Below, piece by piece: positions 30,718-41,790 of a DNA stretch of 64,000 nucleotides (position 1 is its first letter; every line of letters starts with the position of its first letter). The notes beneath the pieces are model-generated. The model saw only the letters and a program-made list of their open reading frames with translations, did no database searches and was not told the origin of the DNA. This DNA comes from Kluyveromyces lactis (taxonomy: Eukaryota > Ascomycota > Saccharomycetes > Saccharomycetales > Saccharomycetaceae). The translations under genes and the position numbers were made by a program. The DNA is taken from NCBI RefSeq assembly GCF_000002515.2, contig NC_006041.1, positions 1,240,001 to 1,304,000 of the forward strand, in the 5' to 3' direction.

Positions 30718-32154
30718 TTATAATATAAATGTGCTTGTTTCATTCGAGTCCCCGTCATATAACAATGTGTTTTCAACCGGTACATATTGATGTGTCAATA
30801 ATTTCACGCATTCTTGTGATACCATTGCACCAAGAATTGATGCCATCGCAGGGCTGACAAACGTTGTATCATGTCTATCGTTTTGTAGCGATAGCAACTT
30901 ATTGAACTTCGGTTTTTCACTTATAGTTCTAGTTGCCGATGAGAGGCTACCCATTTTAATTGCATCCAAATGTTTTAAGTTCTCGAGCATTTTATCTATG
31001 AGTGGTTCAGGTATCAAACTATAATTCTCCTTTGCTAGAATGCGCATGATTTCTGATTTATCCTTGGCAGCTTTACGTTGATATACTGCTTTCTGCGCGT
31101 TGAATAGTTTAGTTGAGGATTCCATATCTGGAATGAATGCGGACACAGGTAAATCGCCTCTCAAATCGTAAAATATTCTGATGCATCGTACAAATTGGTA
31201 TACCCATCGATTAATTGTAGAATTAGGTTCAGCATGAAAACTATTCAAGATGTTGGTCAAATTGTGAGGAAATGGTCCTGATTGATCGTATAACAGGAAT
31301 GAGGACCTCTCTGCTTCCACAAAGTTCAAATCATTGGTCAAGGGTCCAGAGAGTATAGAATCGTGAAGTTCGATGAACTCTGCCCTCACTGATTTTCTAT
31401 TGATAGGAATATTCTTTGACTTTAATGATTTTCCCACATTGTACAGTAGAACGGAATAAGGCAAGGAGGATACCTCTTCCTGTGACATATTTTTTACATC
31501 GAATGATTCGTGATATTCTGCTAGTTCAGGCCACATACGATTGAGTCTTAAATCGAAAGTGAAATGTCCATGAGAATCAATGACACAATGAGGTTCACTG
31601 CCTATAAGACGAACAAATCCCAAGTTATCGTTGGTGGATGCCATTATCAGAGGAACTGCTGAGAGTTTCATGACACGTTGTAACAACGGACCAGCCGTGC
31701 ACAAACATATGACAATAGAGAAAGAGTTCCATAACTTATGTTGTGAATCAATTGGAACTGCATTCTCGTTCCAAATATGGAACGTAACATCTGGATTCAT
31801 ACTTTCTAACGCATCAAAACCTAAAATATCCGAGTTTGACTTGTTCACAAAATCTGATCCATTAGACGAGCCAAAAACTACAGTAATCTCATGAATACCC
31901 ATGAGAGCCAAACTCTTGACACATTCTCGCATCAACAATGTCTGATTATCGTCTACAACGCACACATGAGACTGAGAAAGTAAATCCTGGCCTGAATGGC
32001 CCCAGATCATCAACTGTCGATCATAACGGTCATCCAAACCACCATTTATCTGATCAGCCATAACCTGTACCAACGCCCTTGGTCCTTGATCTTTAACACT
32101 AGTTCTAATGCAAGAGAGCCCGCCTTGATTGGAATCAAATGACGTATTTATCAT
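30718..32154 (-). CDS. ULA1: NEDD8/Rub1-activating enzyme E1 subunit Ula1
   Basis: A 478-residue AOS1/APP-BP1-like half of the Rub1-activating E1 that works with Uba3. The signature DDRYDRQLMIWGHSGQDLL and later DLRLNRMWPELAEYHESFD match Ula1. The C-terminal MASILGAMVSQECVKLLTHQYVPVENTLLYDG is the conserved end of the adenylation fold. As in the family, this half has no catalytic Cys domain. Residues 1-31 are an extension not usual in Ula1. Met32 at 32061 gives a start 11 residues before RYDRQL and may be the true start. The ATG at 32154 overlaps a TGAGATGAG PAC-like element. Orthologue of YPL003W. Confidence 0.88.
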   Translation of the reverse strand: MINTSFDSNQGGLSCIRTSVKDQGPRALVQVMADQINGGLDDRYDRQLMIWGHSGQDLLSQSHVCVVDDNQTLLMRECVKSLALMGIHEITVVFGSSNGSDFVNKSNSDILGFDALESMNPDVTFHIWNENAVPIDSQHKLWNSFSIVICLCTAGPLLQRVMKLSAVPLIMASTNDNLGFVRLIGSEPHCVIDSHGHFTFDLRLNRMWPELAEYHESFDVKNMSQEEVSSLPYSVLLYNVGKSLKSKNIPINRKSVRAEFIELHDSILSGPLTNDLNFVEAERSSFLLYDQSGPFPHNLTNILNSFHAEPNSTINRWVYQFVRCIRIFYDLRGDLPVSAFIPDMESSTKLFNAQKAVYQRKAAKDKSEIMRILAKENYSLIPEPLIDKMLENLKHLDAIKMGSLSSATRTISEKPKFNKLLSLQNDRHDTTFVSPAMASILGAMVSQECVKLLTHQYVPVENTLLYDGDSNETSTFIL

Positions 32155-32946
32155 GAGATGAGCTTAAAAGTTCAAGCGAATCAGTTGGATTACCAAAGTT
32201 CAAGCTAGATCAACTGCATACCGTTACCCGGACGAGTACTTCAGCATTACCCTAAAACTTCATAAGAGACTCTAAAGAGCCAACATAAGGCCGGCAATAC
32301 ACTGTTAGTTCGTCATTTCCTGGCCCTGTTTTTGCTACGGCTATATCATAAACCAACACCACCATCACCAGACAAAGCGGAAGCAGGAAGTACTATAATA
32401 TCATCCACCTACATACGATTCTTTCCAGTCTCGAATGATAAGCCGAAAAGAAGAGTCGAACAAAAGTTTCTGAAGAAACCAACATAGAGAACCGTGCCCG
32501 CAATTTGCAAAGAAGAGAAAAATTGCGTGGCTCATGCCATGTCAATGTCCCTAGAGAAAGTAAGTGTGGGTCATGTTCTGTTTCTCTTTCTCTTTCTATG
32601 CATTTTTTTTTTTTATTTGGGAATAACTGAAAAGGGCAATAGGCAGTAAAAAAATAATCAGAGTTTCTTGGCCTGGGACAGAACCTTTTTTGCTATCTAC
32701 ATATAACTTTCCTCTATATAAAGTAATTGATTATCTTTCTACCTGTCTTGTTTTCTGACGGATTAATTTTAGGGGTCTTACGCAGGTATATCAAGTAAAC
32801 TTCGATACATAGTTTAATCTAGTTGAATCGAAATTTTTTTTGGGCCAATTTACTCTTCTAGTGCTGCTTTTAGATTAAGAAATAGGGGAAACAGAAAATA
32901 TTCGATATCAAGAAGTTAAATTAAATACCGATACTAGTCTCCAAAA
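32155..32946. other. Divergent promoter region ULA1/PIL1-LSP1
   Basis: Holds a TGAGATGAGC PAC-like element abutting the ULA1 start, a Reb1 site (32224-32231), CT-rich and poly-T tracts (32586-32615) and a TATATAAA at about 32715-32722 on the eisosome-gene side. No gene. Confidence 0.5.
32224..32231 (+). promoter_or_regulatory. Reb1 site TTACCCGG
   Basis: An exact match to the full Reb1 consensus, 70 bp upstream of the longer ULA1 start. Inferred nucleosome-positioning site. Confidence 0.5.
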
Positions 32947-33903
32947 ATGCACAGAACTTACTCTTTGAGAAATAAGAAGGCTCCTACAGCTTCAGAGCTC
33001 CAAACTCCAGCTCCACCACAATCTACTACCAAGTCTAAGTTTTTTGGTAAGGGTTCTTTTGCCTCCAGTATCAGAAAGAATACTGCTGGTCAGTTCGGCC
33101 CATTGTTATCTAGAAAGCTATCCTCTTTAATTAAGACCGAAAAGGGTTACTTGAGAGCTTTAGAAGTTGTTGCTAGTGAACGTCGTGTTGCTGCTAAACA
33201 ATTGTCTCTATGGGGTTCTGAAAATGACGATGACGTGTCTGACGTGACTGACAAGCTAGGCGTTCTTATCTATGAACTGGCTGAATTGCAAGACCAATTC
33301 ATTGACAAGTATGACCAATACAGAATTACTTTGAAATCTATCAGAAACATTGAAGCTTCTGTGCAACCATCAAGAGACCGTAAGCAAAAGATTACTGATG
33401 AGATTGCTCACTTGAAGTACAAGGACCCTCAATCCACCAAGATCCCAGTTTTGGAGCAAGAATTGGTTCGTGCTGAAGCCGAATCGTTGGTTGCTGAAGC
33501 CCAATTGTCTAACATTACCAGAGAAAGATTAAAGGCTGCTTTCAATTATCAATTCGACTCTGTGAGAGAATTAGCTGAGAAATTCGCATTAATCGCTGGT
33601 TACGGTAAGGCCTTACTAGAACTATTGGACGATTCTCCAGTGACTCCTGGAGAAGCTAGAGCCGCTTACGATGGTTACGAAGCTTCAAGACAAATCATCA
33701 TGGATGCCGAATCAGCTTTGGAATCCTGGACCTTGGATGTCGCTGCTATCAAGCCAACTTTGTCCTTCCACCAAACAGTCGATGATGTTTACGTCGATGA
33801 AGATGGCGAGGAAGGTGAAGCCTTAGCTGCTGAAGAAGAGTGGGCTGGTGAACATGAAGGTGGCCAAGAAGAAGAAGCTGTTGAGACTACTGAAGTTAAA
33901 TAA
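32947..33903 (+). CDS. LSP1: Eisosome core BAR-domain protein (Pil1/Lsp1 type)
   Basis: A 318-residue eisosome protein. The N-terminus MHRTYSLRNKKAP and FFGKGSFASSIRKNTAGQFGPLLSRKLSSLIKTEKGY are near-invariant in Pil1/Lsp1. The BAR-like helical core (about 60-270) assembles under the plasma membrane furrows (MCC/eisosomes) and responds to sphingolipid-regulated Pkh kinases. The C-terminal 40 residues are strongly acidic. S. cerevisiae PIL1 and LSP1 are duplicates from the genome duplication. This locus matches LSP1 (YPL004C, after ULA1), but the gene probably represents the unduplicated ancestor of both. Preferred codons suggest high expression. Confidence 0.93.
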   Translation: MHRTYSLRNKKAPTASELQTPAPPQSTTKSKFFGKGSFASSIRKNTAGQFGPLLSRKLSSLIKTEKGYLRALEVVASERRVAAKQLSLWGSENDDDVSDVTDKLGVLIYELAELQDQFIDKYDQYRITLKSIRNIEASVQPSRDRKQKITDEIAHLKYKDPQSTKIPVLEQELVRAEAESLVAEAQLSNITRERLKAAFNYQFDSVRELAEKFALIAGYGKALLELLDDSPVTPGEARAAYDGYEASRQIIMDAESALESWTLDVAAIKPTLSFHQTVDDVYVDEDGEEGEALAAEEEWAGEHEGGQEEEAVETTEVK

Positions 33904-34501
33904 GCTCTCGCGATCACATGCGTTAGTTTATTTTACCAATGCCGCTACACTCACTTCTTTAAAAATGTATGTGGCTAGCGTATATTGGAATGATTTATTG
34001 TAGAATCAAATACTCGTTCCTGCCGTGTACGTGCCCTCTTTAACTTTTAAAAATGAATTTTTCCAGAGAGCTCGCAATGTTACTGTGTGACAGGTAAAAC
34101 GGTAGTATGTGAAGTCCGTTATACCATTGCTACTCTCATATTCTATGTAATAAAACATTTCTATATCTCTTTTAAGTAACACTAACTTCTAATATCGTGC
34201 TGAGTTAATAACAGCCATTGGAATTCGGTCGTAATATCGATCAATCTGTTTTGAATTTTCCTGCTGGCTTCTCTAGGTATGAATAAAAACGGCCAATAAA
34301 TCACAGGAAATAACACTCGAAAAGTCTTTGGATTTAGTGGAAAGTTCGAGCTAGCAAGGATAAGATACGGAACAACGTGATAATTGATTCAAGTATCCTT
34401 TTTAGAAACATAAGTATATTCATTTTAAAAGAAGCAGTCAGTTAAAGTCTTAATAAGTTAAGTTAAAACAATTTACATAGCATGAAAAAATTGAAGGAGC
34501 T
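33904..34501. other. Convergent 3' spacer
   Basis: A 600-bp AT-rich spacer between the convergent eisosome and JLP1 genes. Unusually long for a 3'-3' spacer. No gene or RNA is recognised. It marks the end of the block collinear with S. cerevisiae. Confidence 0.4.
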
Positions 34502-35650
34502 TCATTTACCAGGTTTTGAACCAATTGGGTAATAATTTGGGTCATTCAAATATTTCAAATCCTCGACTGGTCTTTCTGCCAATGGAGTCACACGGACATG
34601 GTGTCTTGTAGATTCAGAAGCATCGAAATCATATACACCAGCATGATACAATCTACGATTATCCCATACAACTACAGTGCCCGGCTTCCAATTAGCCCTA
34701 ACTTGAGCATCATGAGCATTATCGATAACCTGATACAAAAATGCTAGAAGAGCATCTGATTCAGGTTTCTTTAGTTCGACAATTTTTCTGGTGAACACTT
34801 TGTTGATGTTAAGGACTTTCTTCTTCAAAACTGGATGGACTCTTACCACAGGATGGATAACGTCATAGATTTCATGTCTTGAAATGCGCTTGGTAGGATC
34901 AGGAGAAAAGGCATCGCCGTTTGGTGGTAACGCGTGAACGGCATGTAATCCACTCAAATATTCTTGCAAGGATGGCGACAATCTATCAAAGATTTCAATC
35001 GCATCACCAAACAAGGTATCACCGCCAGATTGAGGAGCATCAAGCACTGCAAAAAAGGTATAACCGGATGGCTGTAATTCAAATGTGATGTCTGTGTGGA
35101 AATACACAGAGGTCAAAGTTTGTTCGAAAAATTTGTCATAGTCTTCTGTTTTCACATTTTTGTAAACCACATGAATATAAGGATGACCCTCTGGAGCTGG
35201 GGAAGCGTGATGAACGTGCAATTCACCAAAATACTTCCCATACTCTTCAATGTATCCAGGACCTCTATCGACAAAGTCTTGATCTCTAAAAATAAGAACA
35301 CCTCTTTCAGCAGTCAAAAGAGCTAGCTCATCCTTGCCAGCATTATCCAACTCACTAAGTTGAAGGCCCCTAATTTCAGACCCCAGTTTTGGAGTAATAG
35401 GACTGATTTCAACACCACTTGTCAACAAATGGGGAAACTTTGGATTAGCTTTCAATGCAGGATCCTCATACTTAACGAAAGAATGTGGAGGGAATTTCTC
35501 ATTAGGATCCCAGCTTGGTAGATAATCTTTGTATTTAGCTTGTTTTTTTTCCTTAGCGGATGTTCTAACGACACCGTCATCGTCAGCGTTCAATTCGGCG
35601 GTGATAATTCCTTTGTTGGCTCTCCAACTTTCTAAGGTTGATACAGGCAT
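34502..35650 (-). CDS. JLP1: Fe(II)/2-oxoglutarate-dependent sulfonate dioxygenase
   Basis: A 382-residue TauD/Jlp1-type dioxygenase that oxidises sulfonates such as taurine or isethionate to release sulfite as a sulfur source. The iron triad is visible as His and Asp in YFHTDITFELQPSGYTF and a distal His in VVWDNRRLYHAGVYDF. The downstream Arg (STRHHVRVTPL) would bind 2-oxoglutarate. The N-terminal 60 residues are a fungal extension. S. cerevisiae JLP1 (YLL057C) is subtelomeric and controlled by sulfur limitation. A TCACGTG site lies 600 bp upstream here (36252-36258), compatible with Cbf1/Met4 control, which is inferred. Confidence 0.92.
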   Translation of the reverse strand: MPVSTLESWRANKGIITAELNADDDGVVRTSAKEKKQAKYKDYLPSWDPNEKFPPHSFVKYEDPALKANPKFPHLLTSGVEISPITPKLGSEIRGLQLSELDNAGKDELALLTAERGVLIFRDQDFVDRGPGYIEEYGKYFGELHVHHASPAPEGHPYIHVVYKNVKTEDYDKFFEQTLTSVYFHTDITFELQPSGYTFFAVLDAPQSGGDTLFGDAIEIFDRLSPSLQEYLSGLHAVHALPPNGDAFSPDPTKRISRHEIYDVIHPVVRVHPVLKKKVLNINKVFTRKIVELKKPESDALLAFLYQVIDNAHDAQVRANWKPGTVVVWDNRRLYHAGVYDFDASESTRHHVRVTPLAERPVEDLKYLNDPNYYPIGSKPGK

Positions 35651-38600
35651 CGTGTTCTGTAGTTGTATTGACCTTCAGTATTGATCTTTCGTCTTTTTAC
35701 TGATGTGAAGAAACGGTGCCCAGAAAAAGAAGCTCAATCCCATCTTCTTATATACATATCATTTTGATGTCATGTAGTGCAACAAGTACACTTATGAACG
35801 TTCCTGATGTATGATACGAATAAAGGCTCGCTCTCCTCTCGACCGGAATTTATGCGGACGGAGTCATCCTAAGTCACGGAAAGTCTAATAATGACTAACG
35901 TCAGCCGTTCAGACGTGCATTCGGCATAAAGGGCTGAAAATGCGACCAATACACTTAAGATAATATCACGTTATAATTCATCAAATACAGTGAGAAAACA
36001 ATGTCAGAGCTCGATCGTTTTTCCTCTACGACTTTTTTTCACCCGTCAATGACTTAGGAATAGTTTGTTGATTTGAAATATCAATGTCTTTACTGAAAGA
36101 TAGGAAAAGACACGACAATTTCTCTATATCTCCAGATTCTATCACTTGTGGCCACACAAAGAACTTCCTAGCCTTCTTCTGAACCTGGCTACCATAACCT
36201 GGTGAACTGGAGTTAAAGTTCCAATAGTGATGCAGGATATCGATTTTTGAGTCACGTGTTATTCACAGCAACAGCGAAAGGACATGCATAACAATGTACT
36301 AGTGGGTGTTTTTACAGGGTTTGGCTGATAGTCAGACGAAGTCTAATTTGTTCCGTTATATGGACTATGATTTTTACTGTGAAACCTCAAGTACGAACGT
36401 ATACCTATTCATCAATGTTAATGTGCGATTGAGCCGTTAACAGAACTTTGGTGATAAGTGTAGATACATTTACGAAAACATTTTCCATGTCATTTCCGTG
36501 TGTTAACACTTTGTTCATATGGGTGAATCACTTATGGCTTCTGTCTGGGTACTAGACATTATTTCCTTATTCACACAAAATCTAGCTGTTTAGAGTAGAT
36601 GGTTTGATATGGGCAAATATTATTGTTTTATGCTTTAAATTTTACGTATTTCAAAAGAAAATCGATGTATAGAAAAACAGAGTGCACACCACTCGCGCAG
36701 CTTATAACAACATATTGGATGTCTGTTTGAGACTTTTAAGCGTGGTATTAACAGGTTAACTTCAAGCTTTCTGATGTCACTGAAAATGGCTCATGATCGA
36801 TAATTTGCTTGGAGAGCCCCAATAGGATTCTTCTCAAATCCGCATACAACAGAATTGTAAGTTGAATTATATATCAAATTATGTTCTCACTTAACCCATT
36901 GGTTCTGGAATATAACTGATCTGATTTATACAAGCTCTATACGAGTATGAATTCTGTAGTTCTCATTGGCATTACCCTATCAGTAATTTCAATCTAATCG
37001 TATAGTATACACTGGCCTGTAACATAAGGGTAAGGTACTGTTTCAGCAATTTGCCCCCCGGACTTAAAAAGATCACTTCCAAAAAGCCCATATCCTTAGG
37101 GATTACACATTTAACTACTGAAATGAATTCTCAAAGCTTTGAATTAGTTTAGTTAGATATTCTATTAAATATCTGACATTTGTCAAATAGTTGGTTAATA
37201 CTCAGGGCAGCTAATATCACGTGAATTAACCATTAACAATGTGTACTGTGCTATATCGTAACTCAATGCTGCATCAAAGAACAGACAGATTTATACGGTG
37301 AACGTTTTTGGGAATTGAGGATATGGAACTAGAGGTTTGTATCATAAGCCACCTCTGACATTAGCATTTGATGATCCGTAAAAGCGAATACTGAGCTAGT
37401 AGCTGGGTTTTGAAATTATGGCTTACAGCATAAGTTACATGCTGAGCTTCCTTCGAGTGTTCAAAGTTGGCTGTCAACACAGTTAAGGTGGTGCTGCAAT
37501 CGTTTTGGCTGTAATTGGCGAGAAAGCGGCTGCAAAAACTAAAAAAGAATCAAATTGTATTTCGCGTCATAGGTCGTCCGAAAAAGTCACTACTGTGATA
37601 AATGAGACAGAATGTACTGGGTAGTCTATCTTTGTTTATTTCAAAACAGAGAAGCTACATATGTCTGTTAAATTATCAAACTATCAATAGACGGAAAAAG
37701 ACATAAAACTGACATTCGGTAAATTTTAATAATGAGATATGAAGCCACTTATTTGTTCACTAATCGGTATTGATGGCTTAGCAAGTGTTATGATAGAATA
37801 TCCATAAAGCTATACTGCGAATGATCAATAGTTGGTAAAATACGATATCTATCTCATATGTATTTTTTGAAAGCATTATGTGTCCGTATAAAACATTGAA
37901 ACCTGTAGATATGTATGTAAATTCTTTCGCTCAAAATGAATAATGCCGATGATTCGACATCTATGCATCCGTGCGGCAGGCCTCGAATATGAAAGATGAA
38001 ATAGACGTTATTTCTTGCGCTTCTTTTCTTTTATTTACAACTGCTTGGTTTTGATCCAACTTATCTGCACCAACTTGCATATTTTTGCCGACGCAGAAAA
38101 CCTTGCAGAAAACTATTCTGAAACTTCTTTCAAACCAGTTGTGATGAGAAACATAGCATTCAGGCACATTAAAAACCCGTCAAGGAAGGTGACTGAAAAT
38201 AACAGATTCCCACAATTATGTTCCAAAAACGCAGACAATAAATAGCGGGTTGGGTGCATAATTCTCATCACTGGTCATCTTAATAGGCTTAGGATGGACC
38301 GAAAGCTTGAAAGTCAATAGGGCTTTTGTTTTGTGTCTACTGTGAAATATCAATATAAATATGGGGTTCAGGTGAGTCTATGATCTATTGAATTCTCGAT
38401 GGATTTTTTTTTACCTTTCTCTGTTCTTTTCTAGTCTCTTGTTTACTACCAATCATACTGTTTTGAGTTCAGTGAATTGACTCAACAGAACGACTCAATA
38501 CCCCAATGGAGTGTAAATAAAAATAAGGAATTAGAGAAAAGTTCTTCATGGGAATGATGAAGCGGTCTACATAGGACACATAAATTAGAAGTTTATAGAT

Positions 38601-38674
38601 ACAAAAAACGAAGGGAAGTATAAACATAAAAAGAGAAACAAAAAAAGACTGGACATCAATTCCTTTCTAAGTTA
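35651..38674. other. 3-kb gene-poor spacer upstream of JLP1
   Basis: No open frame with recognisable motifs and no tRNA. Visible elements are TCACGTG at 36252-36258, ATCACGTGA at 37216-37224 and GGGTGCA at 38252-38258. The sequence is AT-rich and not obviously repetitive. It could contain eroded genes too decayed to recognise by eye. Confidence 0.45.
36252..36258 (+). promoter_or_regulatory. Cbf1-type E-box TCACGTG
   Basis: Located about 600 bp upstream of JLP1. Cbf1 with Met4 drives sulfur-assimilation genes in yeasts, so this is a reasonable candidate site. Motif evidence only. Confidence 0.35.
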
Positions 38675-40543
38675 TCAATGTCTACGCCTCAATTTCTTAA
38701 TACGAGAAGAGATCCATTCTGAGATTGGATCCTCACCCTCAGTTTCGACACATTCACCTTCATTCAATTGTTGGCCAAATTCATTGACTAATTTCGGGTC
38801 TCTAATACAGAAAGTCAAGATCAGCATGGGCACACAGAAGACTAAACCAACAAGAACTTCGTACCTTTGGACGTGTTCGTAAGCTTCAACCATAGCGGCC
38901 CTAATTGGAGTACCCCATTCATAATCCAGAATGAAATCCAATGGGGAATCGTAGGCAACAGCGGCTAGATCCGCGTCTCCTCCCAAATTCTTTAGCAAAC
39001 GTGGGTACAGCAAATTGGTCCAGATAGCACCAGAAACGGAAGAGCCAACAGCACCACCAATACTAAAAATGGTCATCAACAATGCGGTAACGGTAGCCAT
39101 ATGTTCGTGGGAAGTGACGGACTGAGCCGTTGTGACTGGGTAATCGTACATACAGCTTGCAACGCCCCAGACAACCATGGCACCAATGACACCAGCAGCA
39201 GAGCCAATACCACCTCTGTAACGGAAAAACAGACCCATGACGACGAAATACAAGCAGGCTCCAAAGATCATGTAAAGCTTTAGTCTTCTAGTTCTAGCAA
39301 CCATGAAACCAAAGACTGGAGAGTAGATACCCGCGACGAAACTGTACAAGTTCATAATTCTTGTTGCAGAAAGATCAGTTTGATTCATACCGACCAAAAG
39401 AATTGTGTAAAGGTAACCAGCTGCCATTACATAAACGAAACAGACCAAGAACATCATCCACATTGGAGCCCAAATACCACGGTCCTTCAACAACTTGAAT
39501 GGAGCAAATGGAGCCTTAGCCCATTGACTTTCCCAGTAAATGGTGACAGGAACAAGGAAAACCCCAAGAACTAACGGTCCGATGATCTTACCAGTTTTCC
39601 ATTCGTTCTCAATACCACCAGCAATTGTCAATGGAACAAGGATGCAACCCATAGATGCTGTTAACAAGAGTAAACCAATGATATCAAGTTTCCAAAACAA
39701 TTGGACCAAAGTTTGAATGAGACCATGGGTTTGATAGAAAGTCTTTTCTTGTTTCAATTCCATCCACTCTGGAGTCTTGCTTGCCTTCTACCTCATATGA
39801 AGTACACAAACGATTAATGGGATACAACTTAAGGGGAAGATGAATGCCCACATTGCAATGTTCCAAGACCAATTTTCCAATGGGTTGGCTACCTCGACGA
39901 TGTTACCGGAAACCCACATGTTAATGATAGCTGGCCAAGCAGGAACAAAGTTGTACAACACTCTCCATCTCAACGAAGAGTTATCGGACAAGAACAAAGT
40001 AACTTGAAGCATTACACCAACAAGTCCCACGTTATAGAAAACGGACCCGGCGCAATATTTCTGAATATCATACGCTTGCGATTGAATCACGGTACCAACA
40101 ACGTAAAACACAATGGCAACGATCATTAAACTCAATCTACCAAACACGTCGGACAAACCAGCAAAGAAAAGTTGTGCAACTGCTGAAATCATCATGTTCA
40201 CAATACCAATGGTAGTTAAAAGAGAATGCGTATCATAATCATTTGCTGCATAAGTCATATAAATATCTCTGATACTACTGTCCAAAGAATAACCATACGA
40301 ACAAATAAAGGCGGACAATAAGAATATAGTCTGGTAGAACCACGTATCATACTGCCTGGCCATGATTTCAGCCTTACGAATGACAAGAGACTTGGTAGCC
40401 AACAACTTATCGACATTCCCGAAATCATTAAGCTTTTCAGGCGTCAAGCTCTCATCTACTGCAACCTCTTTTTCATCGTTGTTGAAGCCTTTATTGATGT
40501 TTTCATCCTTCACAGTAATACTGCTTTCTTCAGCAACCGACAT
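38675..40543 (-). pseudogene. Siderophore-iron transporter (ARN/SIT family) interrupted by one in-frame stop
   Basis: A single reading frame of about 622 codons encodes a major-facilitator siderophore transporter, closely related to the intact gene at 62073-63992. It is interrupted once by a TAG (39788-39790). The codons either side stay in frame: HMR before the stop, KASKTPEW after it. The intact paralogue has VRYKASKTEEW here, so the TAG replaces a Tyr codon. The remainder shows no other damage. Conserved pieces include HSLLTTIGIVNMM, LSDVFGRLSLMIV, SGNIVEVANPLENWSW, LVPLTIAGG and GSSVSGAIWTN. If not read through, the 251-residue product lacks over half of the membrane helices. The TAG is followed by AAG, not a known strong read-through context. 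A recent allele-specific loss or a sequencing error is possible. The promoter retains a CACCC motif at 40778-40787. Confidence 0.88.
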
Positions 40544-40777
40544 TGTGTGTTAATGCCTGTTCCTGTTTACCTCAGTAAGATTAATATACATAATATACCA
40601 TCCCCGGAAAAAAGAGGACAGAGATTCCCAATGAAAATGAATTCTATGCAACCATTATATACAATACGAAGATCGAAGATCAGAATAAGACTTGTCATGT
40701 GTAAGAGAATTACAACGTTCTTCACACAGACTAAATCCAAGGGGAGAAAGAAAAGTATTGTGAAAAATATCAAAAAC

Positions 40778-40787
40778 TTGGGTGTCA
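40778..40787 (-). promoter_or_regulatory. CACCC iron-type motif (TGACACCCAA on minus strand)
   Basis: Read toward the interrupted siderophore transporter gene it contains ACACCC, which fits the PuCACCC core attributed to Kluyveromyces Aft. The same ten bases recur upstream of the ferric reductase (44725) and the intact transporter (61783). Confidence 0.45.
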
Positions 40788-40810
40788 AATTTGTTTCTTT
40801 AAAGTGCTGA

Positions 40811-40825
40811 AGCGATGAGATGAGA
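40811..40825 (+). promoter_or_regulatory. Orphan PAC element (GCGATGAGATGAGAT)
   Basis: A full PAC match without a ribosome-biogenesis gene nearby. The nearest start is the siderophore transporter 270 bp away on the minus strand. A poly-A tract follows at about 40903-40915. Confidence 0.4.
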
Positions 40826-41651
40826 TATAGAACAGAACTGACATGGCTAGCAGCAATAATAAACACTAGAGAATGGCAGCTCTTCCGATTCCTTACCCTA
40901 AGAAAAAAAAAAAAATCTGTTTCACTAAAGGTTTCGAGCCTGTTTTCTTATAACCACTCAGATAACAGAGTAGGAGTCGACCCAATTTTGTTTCTAAGAG
41001 CCAAGAAGCCATCGGATGCATGCGGTTCATCCTCCCAAGTTTTGGTTTCAAATGCGGTTCGCATAAGATCTAAACCAGGTGCAATGGGTGATATCTTGAT
41101 CTAACAAAATTGGCACAAAGCAAGATTTTGAGTTGTAATCCATGTCCCGTGAAATTTTCTTTTTCTCTTCTATGTAGAACCAGCCGTACGAACAAGCATA
41201 GTAACCGTAGGTTGCCAAGGAAAAGCTCTATTTTGGTGAAGTGAAAAGAATGAAATACAGTTAAAGCTTTCATTTACATTGTCGGAAATACAGGTCTTGG
41301 CGGATTACCGTAGTAGTATTGTTTCTGTGCCATGTTATTGAACACTTAGTCATATTATTACTTGGGCTTGGGGCTCGGCTAACGATCTCCCCCAATCTCA
41401 GTCACAGCAGTGCGAGATTATAGATACATGCGAATCGTTATTGGGTGTTTTCTTTTGAGAATGTCGGTAGTATGGCGGTGAGTCACGTGATACTAACAAT
41501 CAACCACTAGTGTGAAAACAAAAAAGAACAAGGATAAGGCAAAAAGGCAACAGGCAAAGACAACCTTGGCTGCTTCGGCCGGAAGTTGAGAATCAGGTGT
41601 AGTGTGTATATGTCTAGTTCACGGCTGATAAATACATTTTCGACAAATTAC

Positions 41652-41674
41652 AATAATAATAATAATAATAATAA
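41652..41674. repeat. (AAT)n microsatellite
   Basis: About eight perfect trinucleotide units, in the 3' region of the ferric reductase gene. Confidence 0.7.
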
Positions 41675-41790
41675 ATACACGGTTTAGCTTACGTGATAAA
41701 TTAAGGCAGCAACAACAATGAGCTCGGAGGAAGAGTATATATTGGTCACTGAGTGTTAAGAACTTAAAAAAAAAAAAAGGACAGTGTTTT

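Larger units (their letters stand above)
40544..41790. other. Spacer between the siderophore-transporter pseudogene and the ferric reductase
   Basis: Holds the transporter promoter with TTGGGTGTCA (40778-40787), an orphan PAC element (40811-40825), TCACGTGA (41483-41490) and an (AAT)n microsatellite at about 41652-41674. No gene is recognised. Confidence 0.5.

Noticed and set aside
38252-38258. GGGTGCA, a core Aft1 match.
   Set aside because: It lies downstream of the interrupted transporter gene and far from any start, so not a credible promoter element.
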